From contig WLWY01000003.1 of the NCBI GenBank assembly GCA_012103325.1, positions 930,001-994,000 of the forward strand: 64,000 nt of DNA. The letters are read 5' to 3'. The notes beneath the pieces are model-generated. The model did no database searches. It saw only the letters and a program-made list of their open reading frames with translations, and was not told where the DNA came from. Positions within the stretch are counted from its first letter, which is position 1, and every line of letters begins with the position of its first letter. Below are positions 1-9,161 of this stretch, piece by piece. Both the position numbers and the translations under genes were made by a program. The DNA comes from Alphaproteobacteria bacterium. Lineage in GTDB: Bacteria > Pseudomonadota > Alphaproteobacteria > UBA8366 > GCA-2717185.

Positions 1-851
1 ACAGCGCCCTTCCCGTTCAGTTCGACACCGGCTTCTTCCAGACCAATGCCACGGGCGTTCGGATCGCGGCCCGTCGCGTACATAATGACGTCGGCTTCCA
101 TTTCACTGCCGTCTTCCATCTCCGCCAGCAATGCATCGCCACGTTTTTCAATCCGGGCGATATTGGTATTGAACTGGAGATCGACACCCTTCTTGCGCAT
201 CTCGTCGGCAAGGAAATGCCGGACATCGTCATCGAAACCGCGCAGGAAATGCGGACCGCGATAGAGTTGAGTAACCTTACTGCCGAGGCCATTGAAGATA
301 CCGGCGAACTCGACCGCGATATAGCCGCCGCCCACGACAATCACCCGTTTCGGCAAATCGTCGAGAAAGAACGCTTCGTTCGACGTGATCGCGTGCTCCT
401 TTCCGGGAATATCCGGCACGGATGGCCAACCGCCAGTCGCGACCAGGATGTACTTGGCGGTATAGGTCTTACCATTCACGGAAACCGTATGCGGATCGAC
501 GACCGTTGCTCTGCCCTCATGAAGGTCTACGCCGGCATTGCCGAGCAGTCGGCCATAAATTCCGTTAAGGCGCTCAATTTCCTTGTTCTTGTTGGCGATC
601 AGGGTCGGCCAATCGAACTTACGCTCGCCCACGGTCCAGCCGAATCCGGCAGCATCCTCGAAATCTTCCGCGAAGTGCAATGCATAGACGAGCAGCTTCT
701 TCGGTACGCAGCCGACATTGACGCAGGTCCCGCCGAGATAGCGGTCTTCCGCGATCCCGACCTTTGCCCCGTAACTCGCCGAAATCCGCGCCGCTCGGAC
801 GCCCCCTGAGCCCGCACCAATGGTGTACAGGTCATAATCATACTCGGCCAT
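1..851 (-). CDS. gor: Glutathione-disulfide reductase, C-terminus beyond window
   Basis: NADPH-dependent flavoenzyme that reduces oxidised glutathione in the cytoplasm. The ATG at 851 opens with a FAD-binding GAGSGG (residues 12-17), followed by the redox-active disulfide motif [13 protein letters not shown] (Cys43 and Cys48). A second nucleotide-binding motif, [12 protein letters not shown], is followed by LYRG and FLRG arginines of the kind that select NADPH over NADH, which favours glutathione reductase over dihydrolipoamide dehydrogenase. About 283 residues are present; the dimerisation domain and its catalytic His lie off the left edge. The gene is divergent from the small monooxygenase-like gene at 1006. 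Confidence 0.9.
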   Translation of the reverse strand, partial: MAEYDYDLYTIGAGSGGVRAARISASYGAKVGIAEDRYLGGTCVNVGCVPKKLLVYALHFAEDFEDAAGFGWTVGERKFDWPTLIANKNKEIERLNGIYGRLLGNAGVDLHEGRATVVDPHTVSVNGKTYTAKYILVATGGWPSVPDIPGKEHAITSNEAFFLDDLPKRVIVVGGGYIAVEFAGIFNGLGSKVTQLYRGPHFLRGFDDDVRHFLADEMRKKGVDLQFNTNIARIEKRGDALLAEMEDGSEMEADVIMYATGRDPNARGIGLEEAGVELNGKGA

Positions 852-1005
852 CGCTCTTCACCCTTCGCTGAATTCTCCGCATCAGCGACACATATAGGGC
901 CGGCGTTGCGAAAAAGGAATAAAACTTCCGCGAGCCGCCCGCGAACTATGATTTGTCCGACACCTGACGTAGCATCTCCGGAGACTTCCAACAGGGGAGA
1001 CCATC

Positions 1006-1293
1006 ATGGCCAAAATCGCACTGATCGTGGAATTCAACGTCAAAGCGGAGCATCGAGTAGCGTTTATTACATTGCTGCGCGAACATGCGGAAGGCACGGT
1101 GCAGGAAGAGGAGGGCTGCGTGCAGTTCGACGTCCTCCTGCCGAATGAAAACGGTCGCGTTTTCCTCTACGAGGTCTATCGCGACGAAGTCGCATTAAAG
1201 GCGCATATGGCCTCCGAAAGGCTCGCGAACACGCGCAGCAGCTACGACGGCTGGATCGACGACCGAACGATCCATGTATGCACGGTGGGTTAG
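1006..1293 (+). CDS. Putative quinol monooxygenase (ABM domain)
   Basis: A 95-residue protein matching the antibiotic biosynthesis monooxygenase (ABM) family, small dimeric ferredoxin-like folds such as YgiN that act on quinols or other aromatics without a cofactor. Visible family features are an N-terminal beta strand (IALIVEFNVKAEH), a helix, the segment EEGCVQFDVLLP, and the strand VFLYEVYRDEVALKAHM. The start has a good ribosome site (ggggaga six bases before ATG). The gene stands alone between a divergent gor and a convergent acetyltransferase. The family call is firm; the substrate cannot be read from sequence. Confidence 0.8.
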   Translation: MAKIALIVEFNVKAEHRVAFITLLREHAEGTVQEEEGCVQFDVLLPNENGRVFLYEVYRDEVALKAHMASERLANTRSSYDGWIDDRTIHVCTVG

Positions 1294-1303
1294 CAACAAC
1301 CCA

Positions 1304-1807
1304 TCACGGTGATAGCGGGCATTCCAGTGTCTGCATCGTGATCGGACGATCCCAATCCGTGTTTTCAAAGGTTCCTGTTTCGATGAATCCGTGTCGGTCG
1401 TATAGTTTCCGCGCCGCATCGAGGCCGGCAAAGGTCGTTAGCCAGACACCCGAATAGCCCCGGTTTCGGCAAAACGACATCGCCGCATCCATCAACTGCG
1501 CGCCGATGCCGCGCCCGGTGATTTCTGGGTCAGCGATGAACCAGCGCAGATGGGCGCGGTTGTCTGCACCCTCCCCATCGATCGTGATCGAGCCGACCAT
1601 TTCATCGTCCAGCCAGGCAAGCCAGAGTCCGTCCCTGTCCGCATCAAAGCGTGTCAGGAACCCCGCCATTTCGGCGGCGACATCGCTCTCGAACCCGATA
1701 TCAAAACCCCATTCAGCCCCATAATAGCGACCATGCAGCTCGACGGTCTTGCCCAGGCCGCCCGGCCGATACCCCGTCAGCTTGATACTTTTTGTGCCCT
1801 GCACCAT
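1304..1807 (-). CDS. GNAT-family N-acetyltransferase
   Basis: A 167-residue GNAT acetyltransferase using acetyl-CoA. Motif A is visible as ITGRGIGAQLMDAAM (the R/Q-x-x-G-x-G/A pyrophosphate loop), followed by a motif-B region LYDRHGFIETG. The N-terminal stretch (GGLGKTVELHGRYYGAEWGF, then an FE..VAAEMAGFL-like helix) resembles the acetyltransferase half of bifunctional MarR-GNAT proteins, but no MarR domain is encoded upstream, so this is the stand-alone form. It is divergent from the TetR gene at 1923 and shares its 115-bp intergenic region. The substrate is unknown. Confidence 0.85.
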   Translation of the reverse strand: MVQGTKSIKLTGYRPGGLGKTVELHGRYYGAEWGFDIGFESDVAAEMAGFLTRFDADRDGLWLAWLDDEMVGSITIDGEGADNRAHLRWFIADPEITGRGIGAQLMDAAMSFCRNRGYSGVWLTTFAGLDAARKLYDRHGFIETGTFENTDWDRPITMQTLECPLSP

Positions 1808-1824
1808 GACTAAATCTCAAAAAA

Positions 1825-1837
1825 TGAATCTGATTCA
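1825..1837. promoter_or_regulatory. Palindrome, candidate TetR operator
   Basis: Perfect inverted repeat TGAATC-T-GATTCA in the 115-bp region between the divergent acetyltransferase and TetR genes. Related GATTC/GAATC half-sites recur at about 1846-1851 and within GATTCGAATTC at 1873-1883. The position and symmetry suit autoregulation by the adjacent TetR protein; that assignment is inference. Confidence 0.4.
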
Positions 1838-1922
1838 CTTTATCGAACGAATCTAATAATATCTAACCCTATGATTCGAATTCTGATGGGAATTTTCCTA
1901 TAACTGCTCATAAGAGGCATAT

Positions 1923-2549
1923 TTGGCTTATCGAAAAACCGCACGCACGGAGGCCCGCAAAGCCGATATTCGGCGGCGTTTGCTTGATGTCGCCCGCCGG
2001 CTTGTCGCCGACGGTGGATTTTCCGCCCTTCAGATCGGCACCGTCGCGCAGTTGGCTGGAGTCGCAGCAGGCACCGTGTACCGGTATTTCCCCTCGAAAG
2101 CAGACCTATCAGCCGAAGTCTTTCACATCGTCTCGCAGCACGAAATCGACGTCGCCGCCGAAATTGCGCGGTCAGGCGGCCCCGCCACCGAGCGGCTTGT
2201 CGCGGCGATCCGTGCGGTGGCCAGCCGCGCCGTCCAAGGCCGTATCACCGCCTATGCCCTGATCGCCGAACCCGCGGATGCCGAAATCGATACACAGCGG
2301 CTCGTGCACAGGCGAGCGCTCGCGCGCGTGTTCGAGGAAATTCTCAAAGACGGCACGGCAAACGGCGAATTTCCGAAACTGAACGTGGAGGCGAGCGCGG
2401 CATGCATTGTCGGCGCCGTCATGGAGTCCCTGGTCAATCCCCTCGCCCCCGACTCTGACGGTGTCGGCGATGACGGCAGCACGTTTTTCGATGCCGTCGC
2501 CAGCTTCTGTCTCCGTGGTATCCTCGAAGACCGCGTACCCCGGGAATGA
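1923..2549 (+). CDS. TetR/AcrR-family transcriptional regulator
   Basis: A 208-residue one-component repressor. The N-terminal helix-turn-helix spans about residues 15-60 and includes VAQLAGVAAGTVYRYFPSK, the classic TetR recognition helix and following turn. The C-terminal ligand/dimer domain is alanine-rich and family-typical. Translation most likely starts at TTG 1923; the upstream AAGAGG supports it. Its stop overlaps the start of the following EamA transporter by four bases (ATGA), so the two are translationally coupled. The regulator probably controls this exporter; the inducer is unknown. Confidence 0.88.
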   Translation: MAYRKTARTEARKADIRRRLLDVARRLVADGGFSALQIGTVAQLAGVAAGTVYRYFPSKADLSAEVFHIVSQHEIDVAAEIARSGGPATERLVAAIRAVASRAVQGRITAYALIAEPADAEIDTQRLVHRRALARVFEEILKDGTANGEFPKLNVEASAACIVGAVMESLVNPLAPDSDGVGDDGSTFFDAVASFCLRGILEDRVPRE

Positions 2550-3424
2550 CACGGCCCTCCCTTGCCCTCAGAGCCGTTTTCGCCGCCGCGGTCGCGGGCT
2601 TTCTTGTCGGTTCGGGGATCGTCGCAACGCGGTTCGTCATCGCGGAGACGACCCCCGCTGCCCTCGCCTTCCTACGCTATGCGATCGGTCTTGTCTGCTT
2701 TCTGCTGCCGATATTACTGACAAGCTGGCCACGCTTTCAGCCCCGCGATCTGCTGCCGATCGCACTGCTGGGAATCGGACAGTTCGGCATCCTGATCGTC
2801 CTGTTGAACTACGGCCTGCAATTCATGCCATCCGCGCGCGGCGCGCTTATTTTTGCGACGTTTCCGCTGATGACCATGCTGCTCGCCGCCGGCATGGGTA
2901 AGGAAAGCCTGACCCGGTATAAGATCCTCGGCGTCACGGCGACTTTTACCGGGGTCGCCCTCGTTCTCGGTGAAAAAGCGCTGCTGGCCGGAAGCTCGGG
3001 CTGGTGGGGCGAAATAGCCGTGCTCGGCAGTGCCTTTTGCGGTGCCCTTTGCAGCGTCCTGTACCGCCCTTACCTGCAGCGCTATCCGCCGCTTTCCGTC
3101 AGCGCCTTCGCGATGCTTGCTTCCGTTCTCTTCCTCGCCGTACTCGCCGGCGCAGACGGCTTTTTCGCCACCGTCCCCGATTTCACCGCCGGCGGTTGGT
3201 TCGCCATCGTCTTCATCGGCATCAGCAGCGGAGTCGGCTATTTTCTGTGGCTGTGGGCGCTCAAGCACACCACGCCGACACGCGTGGCCGTATTCCTGAG
3301 CCTCAGCCCGATTACGGCAACGATCCTGGGTGCGCTGGTTCTCTCCGAGCCGGTGTCAGCCTATTTCCTCGCCGGCCTTGCCGCGGTTGCCCTTGGTCTC
3401 GTCATCGCACACCGCGAGAAATGA
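2546..3424 (+). CDS. EamA/DMT-superfamily transporter
   Basis: A 292-residue inner-membrane protein with about ten hydrophobic segments in two EamA repeats (roughly residues 5-140 and 150-290). Typical drug/metabolite transporter features include AFLRYAIGLVCFLLPILL in the first repeat and YFLWLWALKHTTPTRVAVFLSL followed by a PI-T-x-x-x-G-x-x-x-L-x-E-P motif in the second. Such proteins usually export amino acids, metabolites or drugs. Coupling to the TetR gene suggests inducible efflux. The transported compound is unknown. Confidence 0.88.
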   Translation: MTRPSLALRAVFAAAVAGFLVGSGIVATRFVIAETTPAALAFLRYAIGLVCFLLPILLTSWPRFQPRDLLPIALLGIGQFGILIVLLNYGLQFMPSARGALIFATFPLMTMLLAAGMGKESLTRYKILGVTATFTGVALVLGEKALLAGSSGWWGEIAVLGSAFCGALCSVLYRPYLQRYPPLSVSAFAMLASVLFLAVLAGADGFFATVPDFTAGGWFAIVFIGISSGVGYFLWLWALKHTTPTRVAVFLSLSPITATILGALVLSEPVSAYFLAGLAAVALGLVIAHREK

Positions 3425-3439
3425 CACAGCACCTTGATA

Positions 3440-3814
3440 TTACGGCAATTTGGACTCCGGATTGTAAATCAGCCCAATCACATTGCCCCAAGGGTCTTTG
3501 ACCGACGCGACCATGACCTCGCCACCAACATTGACGGGCGCTTCGTCCTCCGTCGCCCCCAAGGCCAAAAAGCTCTTCACCGCGTCATCGATATCGTCAA
3601 CGCCCCAATAAGTCAGTACGTTGGACGTCTTAGGTGCACCCGGCGCGTCGTCCAACATCAACCCAAGCTCGTATCCCGCCACGTTGAAACCGATGTAAGG
3701 CTCCGCCTCGAAATAAGGTTGGGCATCGAAGGCCTGCGAATACCATGCCTTAGCCTTCTGCATGTCGCCGACTTTGTAGATAGCGGTCCGAAGTCCGAGA
3801 ATGGGGGTCGGCAT
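3440..3814 (-). CDS. VOC-family (glyoxalase/bleomycin-resistance fold) protein
   Basis: A 124-residue single-domain vicinal-oxygen-chelate protein. It begins with strand LGLRTAIYKVGDMQKAKAWYS, continues with FNVAGYELGLMLDD, and ends with VKDPWGNVIGLIYNPE, the standard betaalphabetabetabeta order with the terminal D-P-x-G-N signature. Family members include metal-dependent dioxygenases, glyoxalases and resistance proteins; nothing here chooses among them. The gene is convergent with the EamA transporter and separated from the semialdehyde dehydrogenase gene by about 100 bp. Confidence 0.8.
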   Translation of the reverse strand: MPTPILGLRTAIYKVGDMQKAKAWYSQAFDAQPYFEAEPYIGFNVAGYELGLMLDDAPGAPKTSNVLTYWGVDDIDDAVKSFLALGATEDEAPVNVGGEVMVASVKDPWGNVIGLIYNPESKLP

Positions 3815-3914
3815 GGTTCAATTGTCCTTTTCGGCAAAGCGGGAAACGATTGGATTCAATTCAGTTTCCCTACTTTGCCGATTCTAGAACAAAGCAGCAA
3901 CATTTTAATTTAAG

Positions 3915-5372
3915 CTATTTCGAAACGTCGCCCATGCAGAGATATTTGACCTCTAGATAATCTTCGATGCCGTATTTCGAGCCTTCGCGGCCGAGCCCGG
4001 ACTCCTTGACGCCGCCGAACGGTGCGACTTCTGTCGAGATGATTCCGGTGTTGGCCCCGACAATGCCGTATTCCAGTCCCTCCGATACCCGCCAGATACG
4101 GCCCACGTCGCGGCTGTAGAAATACGATGCGAGGCCGAACTCGGTGTCATTGGCCATCTGAACGGCTTCGTCCTCGGTCTTAAAGCGGAACAAGGGCGCG
4201 ACAGGACCGAACGTTTCTTCGCGCGTCACGGCCATATCCGTGGTCACGTCGGCCAGGACGGTGGGTTCGAAGAAAGTGCCGCCCTTCGCATGGCGATTAC
4301 CACCAACGACCACGCGTGCGCCCTTAGACACCGCATCCGCGATGTGGCTTTCAACCTTTTCGACAGCCCCGAGATCGATCAGTGGCCCTTGACTGACGCC
4401 GGTATCCATCCCGTTGCCAACCAACAAACCACTTACGGCCTGGGATAGCTTGGCAGCGAACTCATCATAAACGTCGTCCTGAACCAGCATCCGGTTCGCG
4501 CAAACACAAGTCTGCCCCGCATTGCGGTATTTGGACGCCATAGCGCCTTCGACCGCGGAGTCGAGATCGGCATCGTCAAACACGATAAAGGGCGCGTTGC
4601 CGCCGAGTTCCATGCTGACCTTCTTCATCGTCGCCGCGCACTGTTCGGTCAAAATTTTGCCAACTTCGGTCGAACCGGTGAAGGTGAGCTTGCGTACGAT
4701 CGGGTTCGATGTCATCTCGCCGCCGATCGCGCCGGATGCCCCCGTCACGACGCTGAAGACGCCGGCAGGCACGCCGGCGCGTGCCGCCAAGTCCGCCATT
4801 GCCAAGGCAGAATAGGGCGTCGCCGTCGCAGGCTTGCAGACCATCGTGCAGCCGGCAGCCAACGCAGGGCCGACCTTGCGGGCAATCATCGCTGACGGGA
4901 AGTTCCACGGCGTAATCGCCGCACAAACGCCGATCGGTTCTTTGGTAACGACGATACGCCAGTCGCCGTTTGGCGCCGGGATCGTGTCGCCATAGATACG
5001 CTTGCCTTCCTCGGCGAACCATTCGATGAAGGAGGCAGAATACAGCACCTCACCCATCGCTTCGGGAAGCGGCTTGCCCTGCTCTTTGGTCATCAGGACG
5101 GCCAGATCCTCCTGGTTCTCGAGCATCAGATCGAACCACTTGCGCAAGATCACCGAGCGTTCCTTGGCCGTCTTGGCCCGCCAGATCGGCAATGCCGCAT
5201 TCGCCGCCGCTATCGCGCGGGCCGTTTCCGAAGCACCCATCTTTGGGATCGAACCCAAGGTTTCGCCCGTCGCCGGGTTGTTGACCGGGATCGTCTCGCC
5301 GCTGTCGGCGTCCGCCCAGGCGCCGTCGACATAGCATTTCTCGTGGAAAAGACTGCTGTCCTTGAGTTCCAT
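3915..5372 (-). CDS. gabD: NAD(P)-dependent succinate-semialdehyde dehydrogenase-type ALDH
   Basis: A 485-residue aldehyde dehydrogenase closest in motif pattern to GabD, which oxidises succinate semialdehyde to succinate in GABA breakdown. It has the cofactor loop ITPWNFPSAMIARK (about residues 153-166), FTGSTEVGK, catalytic Glu255 in SMELGGNAPF and catalytic Cys289 in NAGQTCVCANR; the second Cys two residues on is typical of redox-regulated SSADHs. The ATG at 5372 is chosen because GGAGG lies seven bases upstream, although the frame is open to 5432. No GABA transaminase is nearby, so the substrate is inferred from motifs only. Confidence 0.85.
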   Translation of the reverse strand: MELKDSSLFHEKCYVDGAWADADSGETIPVNNPATGETLGSIPKMGASETARAIAAANAALPIWRAKTAKERSVILRKWFDLMLENQEDLAVLMTKEQGKPLPEAMGEVLYSASFIEWFAEEGKRIYGDTIPAPNGDWRIVVTKEPIGVCAAITPWNFPSAMIARKVGPALAAGCTMVCKPATATPYSALAMADLAARAGVPAGVFSVVTGASGAIGGEMTSNPIVRKLTFTGSTEVGKILTEQCAATMKKVSMELGGNAPFIVFDDADLDSAVEGAMASKYRNAGQTCVCANRMLVQDDVYDEFAAKLSQAVSGLLVGNGMDTGVSQGPLIDLGAVEKVESHIADAVSKGARVVVGGNRHAKGGTFFEPTVLADVTTDMAVTREETFGPVAPLFRFKTEDEAVQMANDTEFGLASYFYSRDVGRIWRVSEGLEYGIVGANTGIISTEVAPFGGVKESGLGREGSKYGIEDYLEVKYLCMGDVSK

Positions 5373-5517
5373 GACCCTGCCTCCAATAAGGAAAATTTCG
5401 TTGTTATTAATGTAGTTCGCGTACCATCGCACGAAAAGGCGCAGATGGTCGCGGACCGTTCATTGACCTCTCGAGATGCGCCGCTATCTTTCCTCAAACG
5501 GGGAAACAGGAGCTGCA

Positions 5518-5877
5518 ATGCCTCCAAACGACGAACAGGCCGACACGGTGCCACGGACGTTGAATATTTGCATCAATTTCCGGGCCGGAAAACTGTTGCC
5601 ATCATGCGGCGCTGTCGGCAGCAAAGAGCTCGCGGATGCGCTGGAGGCTGGGATCGCCGCACGAGGCTTGCCATTCGAGTTCAAGCGCCTGCACTGCATG
5701 GGTAAATGCCATATCGGCCCAACCATCAAGCTGTCCCATGGCGGCCCCTTCATCATGGGGGCGAAGGAAAGCGACGTGCCTCAGATACTCGACTGGCTCG
5801 AGGCGGAAGATTTCGAGGCGCTAAAGGCCGCCTTCCCGCTGCCGAAGGTCGATATAAATGTTGAACAGTATTGCTAG
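5518..5877 (+). CDS. Thioredoxin-like [2Fe-2S] ferredoxin-domain protein
   Basis: A 119-residue protein with the cysteine pattern of thioredoxin-like [2Fe-2S] ferredoxins: Cys18, Cys30, then Cys60 and Cys64 in LHCMGKCHIGPTI. Relatives are small electron carriers or the flavoprotein-associated subunits of NAD-linked dehydrogenases. The start at 5518 follows AGGAG at good spacing; an in-frame upstream ATG at 5476 lacks one. It is divergent from the gabD-like gene and convergent with the PPOX-type gene. Its redox partner is not identifiable here. Confidence 0.75.
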   Translation: MPPNDEQADTVPRTLNICINFRAGKLLPSCGAVGSKELADALEAGIAARGLPFEFKRLHCMGKCHIGPTIKLSHGGPFIMGAKESDVPQILDWLEAEDFEALKAAFPLPKVDINVEQYC

Positions 5878-5880
5878 AGT

Positions 5881-6312
5881 TTAGTTGTAGTCCGCCGATA
5901 ACCAGCTTTCCGGCGTGATCGTCACCTTGATGCCGTGGCCCTGGCCGTACGTTGCGCGCATCGCTTCAATAAACTCCGCGCCGCCAGCCTCTCCAAGATA
6001 ACGCACCGCCATCGCTCGCAGATCGATGTCCAGATCATAATGTTTGATCTCGGAAACCGGTCCCTCAACGCTGACATACTGATAGGGCCGCGTTTCTTTT
6101 TGCGCACAAAGGCTGACGCGCGACCCAACCTCTAGCAGCTTGCCCTTGCGGGAATCATTCTGCATCAGGATCCACAGCGAGCCGCCCGCTTCATAGTCGT
6201 ACCAGACCGGAGACGACAACGGTCCCTTCCCCAGTTGCGGCACGCTCAAAATTGCCGGACGCGCTTCGCACAGAAAGGCCTCGCGCGCCGCTTTGGACAT
6301 CGGTTTCGCCAT
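5881..6312 (-). CDS. Pyridoxamine-5'-phosphate-oxidase-fold (FMN-binding) protein
   Basis: A 143-residue split-barrel protein of the PPOX-like superfamily, which binds FMN or F420/heme. Supporting segments are PAILSVPQLGKGPLSSPVWY, GGSLWILMQNDSRKGKLL, VSLCAQKETRPYQYVSVEGP and a C-terminal ITPESW strand. Family members oxidise or reduce small molecules; no specific activity is visible. The gene lies 15 bp downstream of the aldehyde dehydrogenase at 6328 on the same strand and is probably co-transcribed with it. No clear Shine-Dalgarno precedes the start. Confidence 0.75.
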   Translation of the reverse strand: MAKPMSKAAREAFLCEARPAILSVPQLGKGPLSSPVWYDYEAGGSLWILMQNDSRKGKLLEVGSRVSLCAQKETRPYQYVSVEGPVSEIKHYDLDIDLRAMAVRYLGEAGGAEFIEAMRATYGQGHGIKVTITPESWLSADYN

Positions 6313-6327
6313 ACTAAATCTGTTCTA

Positions 6328-7764
6328 TCAGAGCTCCTGCGACCGGATCACAAGCATTTTCTCAATCTGCATGTCATGCATGGTGTGATGGATACCGCCG
6401 ACATTGTAGCCGGAGTGCTTGAGCCCGGCGAAGGGCATCCAATCGACCCGGAAGGCGGTGTGGTCGTTGACCATGACCGCGCTCGCATCGAGCTTGCGGA
6501 AACACCGCATCGCGCGGTCCAGGTCCTGGGTGCAGACCGCCGACTGGAAGGCGAAGGGTAGCGAGTTCGCGCGGGCAATGGCCTCGTCGAGATCGCTATA
6601 CGGATAGACGCAGACGGCAGGGCCGAAGATTTCCAAGGTGCTGACCTTCGCGTCCGCCGGCGGATTGTAGAGCACCGTCGCTTCGTGACAGCTTGCAGAA
6701 ATCTTACGGCCGCCGACGACGACTTCGGCGCCACCATCGACCGCCTCACCGATCCATTCTGCGACCCTGTCGCATTCGTTGGTACGGATCAACGGGCCGA
6801 CTTCCGTCGTGGCCAACGTCGGATCGCCCACCGGCATAGCAGCACCAATCGAACCAATCTGCTCAGCGACATCGCGCGCAATCGATTCATGGGCATAAAC
6901 ACGCTGCACCGAAACGCAAACCTGGCCAGCATGGTAGAAACCGCCCTTCGCCAGCAAAGGCAGCACGGCGTCCTGATTGGCGTCTTCCGCAACGATCACA
7001 GGTGCGGCGCCGCCATGTTCGAGCGCGCAACGGGTACCCGGTGCCAACTGCGAGCGCAACATCCAGCCCACTTTCGGCGAGCCGATGAAGCTGAAAAAAC
7101 CGACGCGCGGGTCGGTGACCAATTTCGTCGAAACTTCGCGGCCGCCGGTGATGACAACCTGGCACCATTCCTCCGGCAACCCGGCCTCACGCAAAATTTG
7201 AACGAACCGGATGCACGACAAGGGCGTGACCTCGGCGGGCTTGACGACACATGGGCAGCCAACGGCGATCGCCGGGGCGACCTGGTGCACGATCAGATTA
7301 AGCGGATGATTGAACGCGCTCACCGCGACGACCACGCCGATCGGCTCATGAGTCGTCATGGCGATCCGATTCATCGACGAGGCGTTCAGCCCCATCGGTA
7401 TTTCGGTGCCATGTTGCGTCCGCAGGGATTCGACACAGAGCTTCACGCCGTCGATCGCGCGGGCCACTTCAACGCGGCTATCCGGCAGAGGCTTGCCCCC
7501 TTCGCGCGCCGCCTCGATCGCAAGCGTTTCGAAACGCTCGCCCATGATCTCCGCGGTCTTGTCGAGGATCTCGATGCGCTTTTCCGCGCTTAACCACCCA
7601 TCGCGGTCGCGAAACAGCCGGGTCGCCGTATCAAGCGCCTTATCCACGGCATCGATGTCGGAGATGGCAACCGTCGCAACCTCCGCACCATCAAACGGTG
7701 CCCATACCATGACTTCCTTATCGGACTTGGCACCCGGCACCATCAACGGAAAGCTTTCGACCAT
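6328..7764 (-). CDS. Aldehyde dehydrogenase family protein
   Basis: A 478-residue NAD(P)-dependent aldehyde dehydrogenase. It contains the cofactor segment SAFNHPLNLIVHQVAP (about 149-164), FSFIGSPKVGW, catalytic Glu249 in CALEHGGAAP (His replaces the usual Leu after Glu) and nucleophile Cys283 in HAGQVCVSVQRV. The QVCVSVQR form is shared with lactaldehyde- and phosphonoacetaldehyde-type ALDHs rather than SSADH. The substrate cannot be fixed. It heads a two-gene minus-strand unit with the PPOX-fold gene and is divergent from the CoA-transferase. Confidence 0.85.
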   Translation of the reverse strand: MVESFPLMVPGAKSDKEVMVWAPFDGAEVATVAISDIDAVDKALDTATRLFRDRDGWLSAEKRIEILDKTAEIMGERFETLAIEAAREGGKPLPDSRVEVARAIDGVKLCVESLRTQHGTEIPMGLNASSMNRIAMTTHEPIGVVVAVSAFNHPLNLIVHQVAPAIAVGCPCVVKPAEVTPLSCIRFVQILREAGLPEEWCQVVITGGREVSTKLVTDPRVGFFSFIGSPKVGWMLRSQLAPGTRCALEHGGAAPVIVAEDANQDAVLPLLAKGGFYHAGQVCVSVQRVYAHESIARDVAEQIGSIGAAMPVGDPTLATTEVGPLIRTNECDRVAEWIGEAVDGGAEVVVGGRKISASCHEATVLYNPPADAKVSTLEIFGPAVCVYPYSDLDEAIARANSLPFAFQSAVCTQDLDRAMRCFRKLDASAVMVNDHTAFRVDWMPFAGLKHSGYNVGGIHHTMHDMQIEKMLVIRSQEL

Positions 7765-7943
7765 CTTATCCCCCTCTGCGCATCATAGAATCGCAATATC
7801 GCGCCACATTAACGCGATCCGGTGCGAAACGGTAGGTCGATAACCTTAGCGCCCGGTTAAAAAGTGGGAGCCGCCGACTTGTCCCAGCTTGCCATTCGTC
7901 GATAATAAGCGCGAATTTCCCCGCATTACCGAGGAGCGTAACC

Positions 7944-9140
7944 GTGAGCGATCATCGCCTTCCCCTCTCCCGCTTTACCGTGCTCGATCTGACGGCACAC
8001 CGCGCCGGCCCCGCATGCGTGCGCCAGCTTGCCGATTGGGGCGCAAATGTAATCAAGATCGAAGCCCCGTCCGCGATCAACAAGGATAAGGGTGGATTGA
8101 CCGGCGCGCGCCACGGTTTCGACTTTCAGAACCTACACCGCAACAAACGCAGCCTGACGCTCGACCTCAAGAGCGAGGGCGGCAAGGAGATCTTTTTCAA
8201 GCTGGTGGAACAGGCCGATGTCGTGGTCGAGAACTTCCGCTCCGCGGTGAAACACCGGCTCGGCATCGACTATGAGCCATGCGCGAAGGTCAATCCGCGT
8301 ATCGTCTATGGCAGCATCGCCGGTTTCGGCCAGGACGGTCCGTACGGCAAACGGCCCGGTGTCGACCAAATCGCGCAGGGCATGGGCGGACTGATGTCGA
8401 TTACCGGCCTGCCTGGCCAAGGCCCGGTTCGGGTTGGCATTCCGATTTGCGATCTCACTTCGGGCATCTTCCTGGCGCAGGGCATCCTCATGGCGCTGCT
8501 GGACCGCGAAGTGACCGGGAAGGGTCAATGGGTGCATACGTCGTTGCTTGAATCGATCATGCAGATGCTGGACTTCCAGGCGTCGCGCTGGACGATCGCG
8601 AGTGAGGTGGCACCACAAGCCGGCAACAATCACCCCACGGGTATTCCGACGGGCGTATTCCCGACGTCGGATGGCCACATCAATATCGCTGCCTCGGGCA
8701 ACAATCTCTGGCTCCGTTTCTGCAAGACCATCGGTCATGAGGAATTGACCGAAGACCCGGATTACGCGACAGGGGACGCGCGGTCCGCCAATCGCGATGC
8801 GCTCAATGCGCTATTGGGCGAAATTACCAAACAGAAATCCAGTCAGGAATGGATCGACCTGTTGAACGAGGCCGGCGTGCCTTGTGGTCCGATCTACTCC
8901 ATCGATCAGGTCTTCGCAGACCCGCAGGTACAGCATCTCCAAATGACCCGTCCGGCGAGTCATCCGGTTCTGGGTGAGCTAAACCTGCTCAGCCAAGCCC
9001 TTAACCTGACGGGAACGCCAGAGCCGGACAAAATTCGGCGTCCCACGCCCGAGCTTGGTGAGCATACCGATGAGATACTGGCCGAAATAGGCTACGACAA
9101 AGATGCCGTCGAAACCTTCCACACAAGCGGCGCGGTCTAA
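7944..9140 (+). CDS. CaiB/BaiF-family (class III) CoA-transferase
   Basis: A 398-residue class III CoA-transferase, which moves CoA between carboxylic acids through an aspartyl-CoA intermediate. The fold signature FTVLDLTAHRAGPACVRQLA opens the protein; the likely nucleophile is Asp170 in IPICDLTSG. Also present are FQNLHRNKRSLTLDLKSEGG and ADVVVENFRS. Translation starts at GTG 7944 after GAGGAG. It is followed 21 bp later by a crotonase gene, so the pair probably activates an acid to a CoA thioester and then hydrates or isomerises it. The acid is unknown. Confidence 0.88.
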   Translation: MSDHRLPLSRFTVLDLTAHRAGPACVRQLADWGANVIKIEAPSAINKDKGGLTGARHGFDFQNLHRNKRSLTLDLKSEGGKEIFFKLVEQADVVVENFRSAVKHRLGIDYEPCAKVNPRIVYGSIAGFGQDGPYGKRPGVDQIAQGMGGLMSITGLPGQGPVRVGIPICDLTSGIFLAQGILMALLDREVTGKGQWVHTSLLESIMQMLDFQASRWTIASEVAPQAGNNHPTGIPTGVFPTSDGHINIAASGNNLWLRFCKTIGHEELTEDPDYATGDARSANRDALNALLGEITKQKSSQEWIDLLNEAGVPCGPIYSIDQVFADPQVQHLQMTRPASHPVLGELNLLSQALNLTGTPEPDKIRRPTPELGEHTDEILAEIGYDKDAVETFHTSGAV

Positions 9141-9161
9141 CCATAACCCTAGGGGAGCAGC

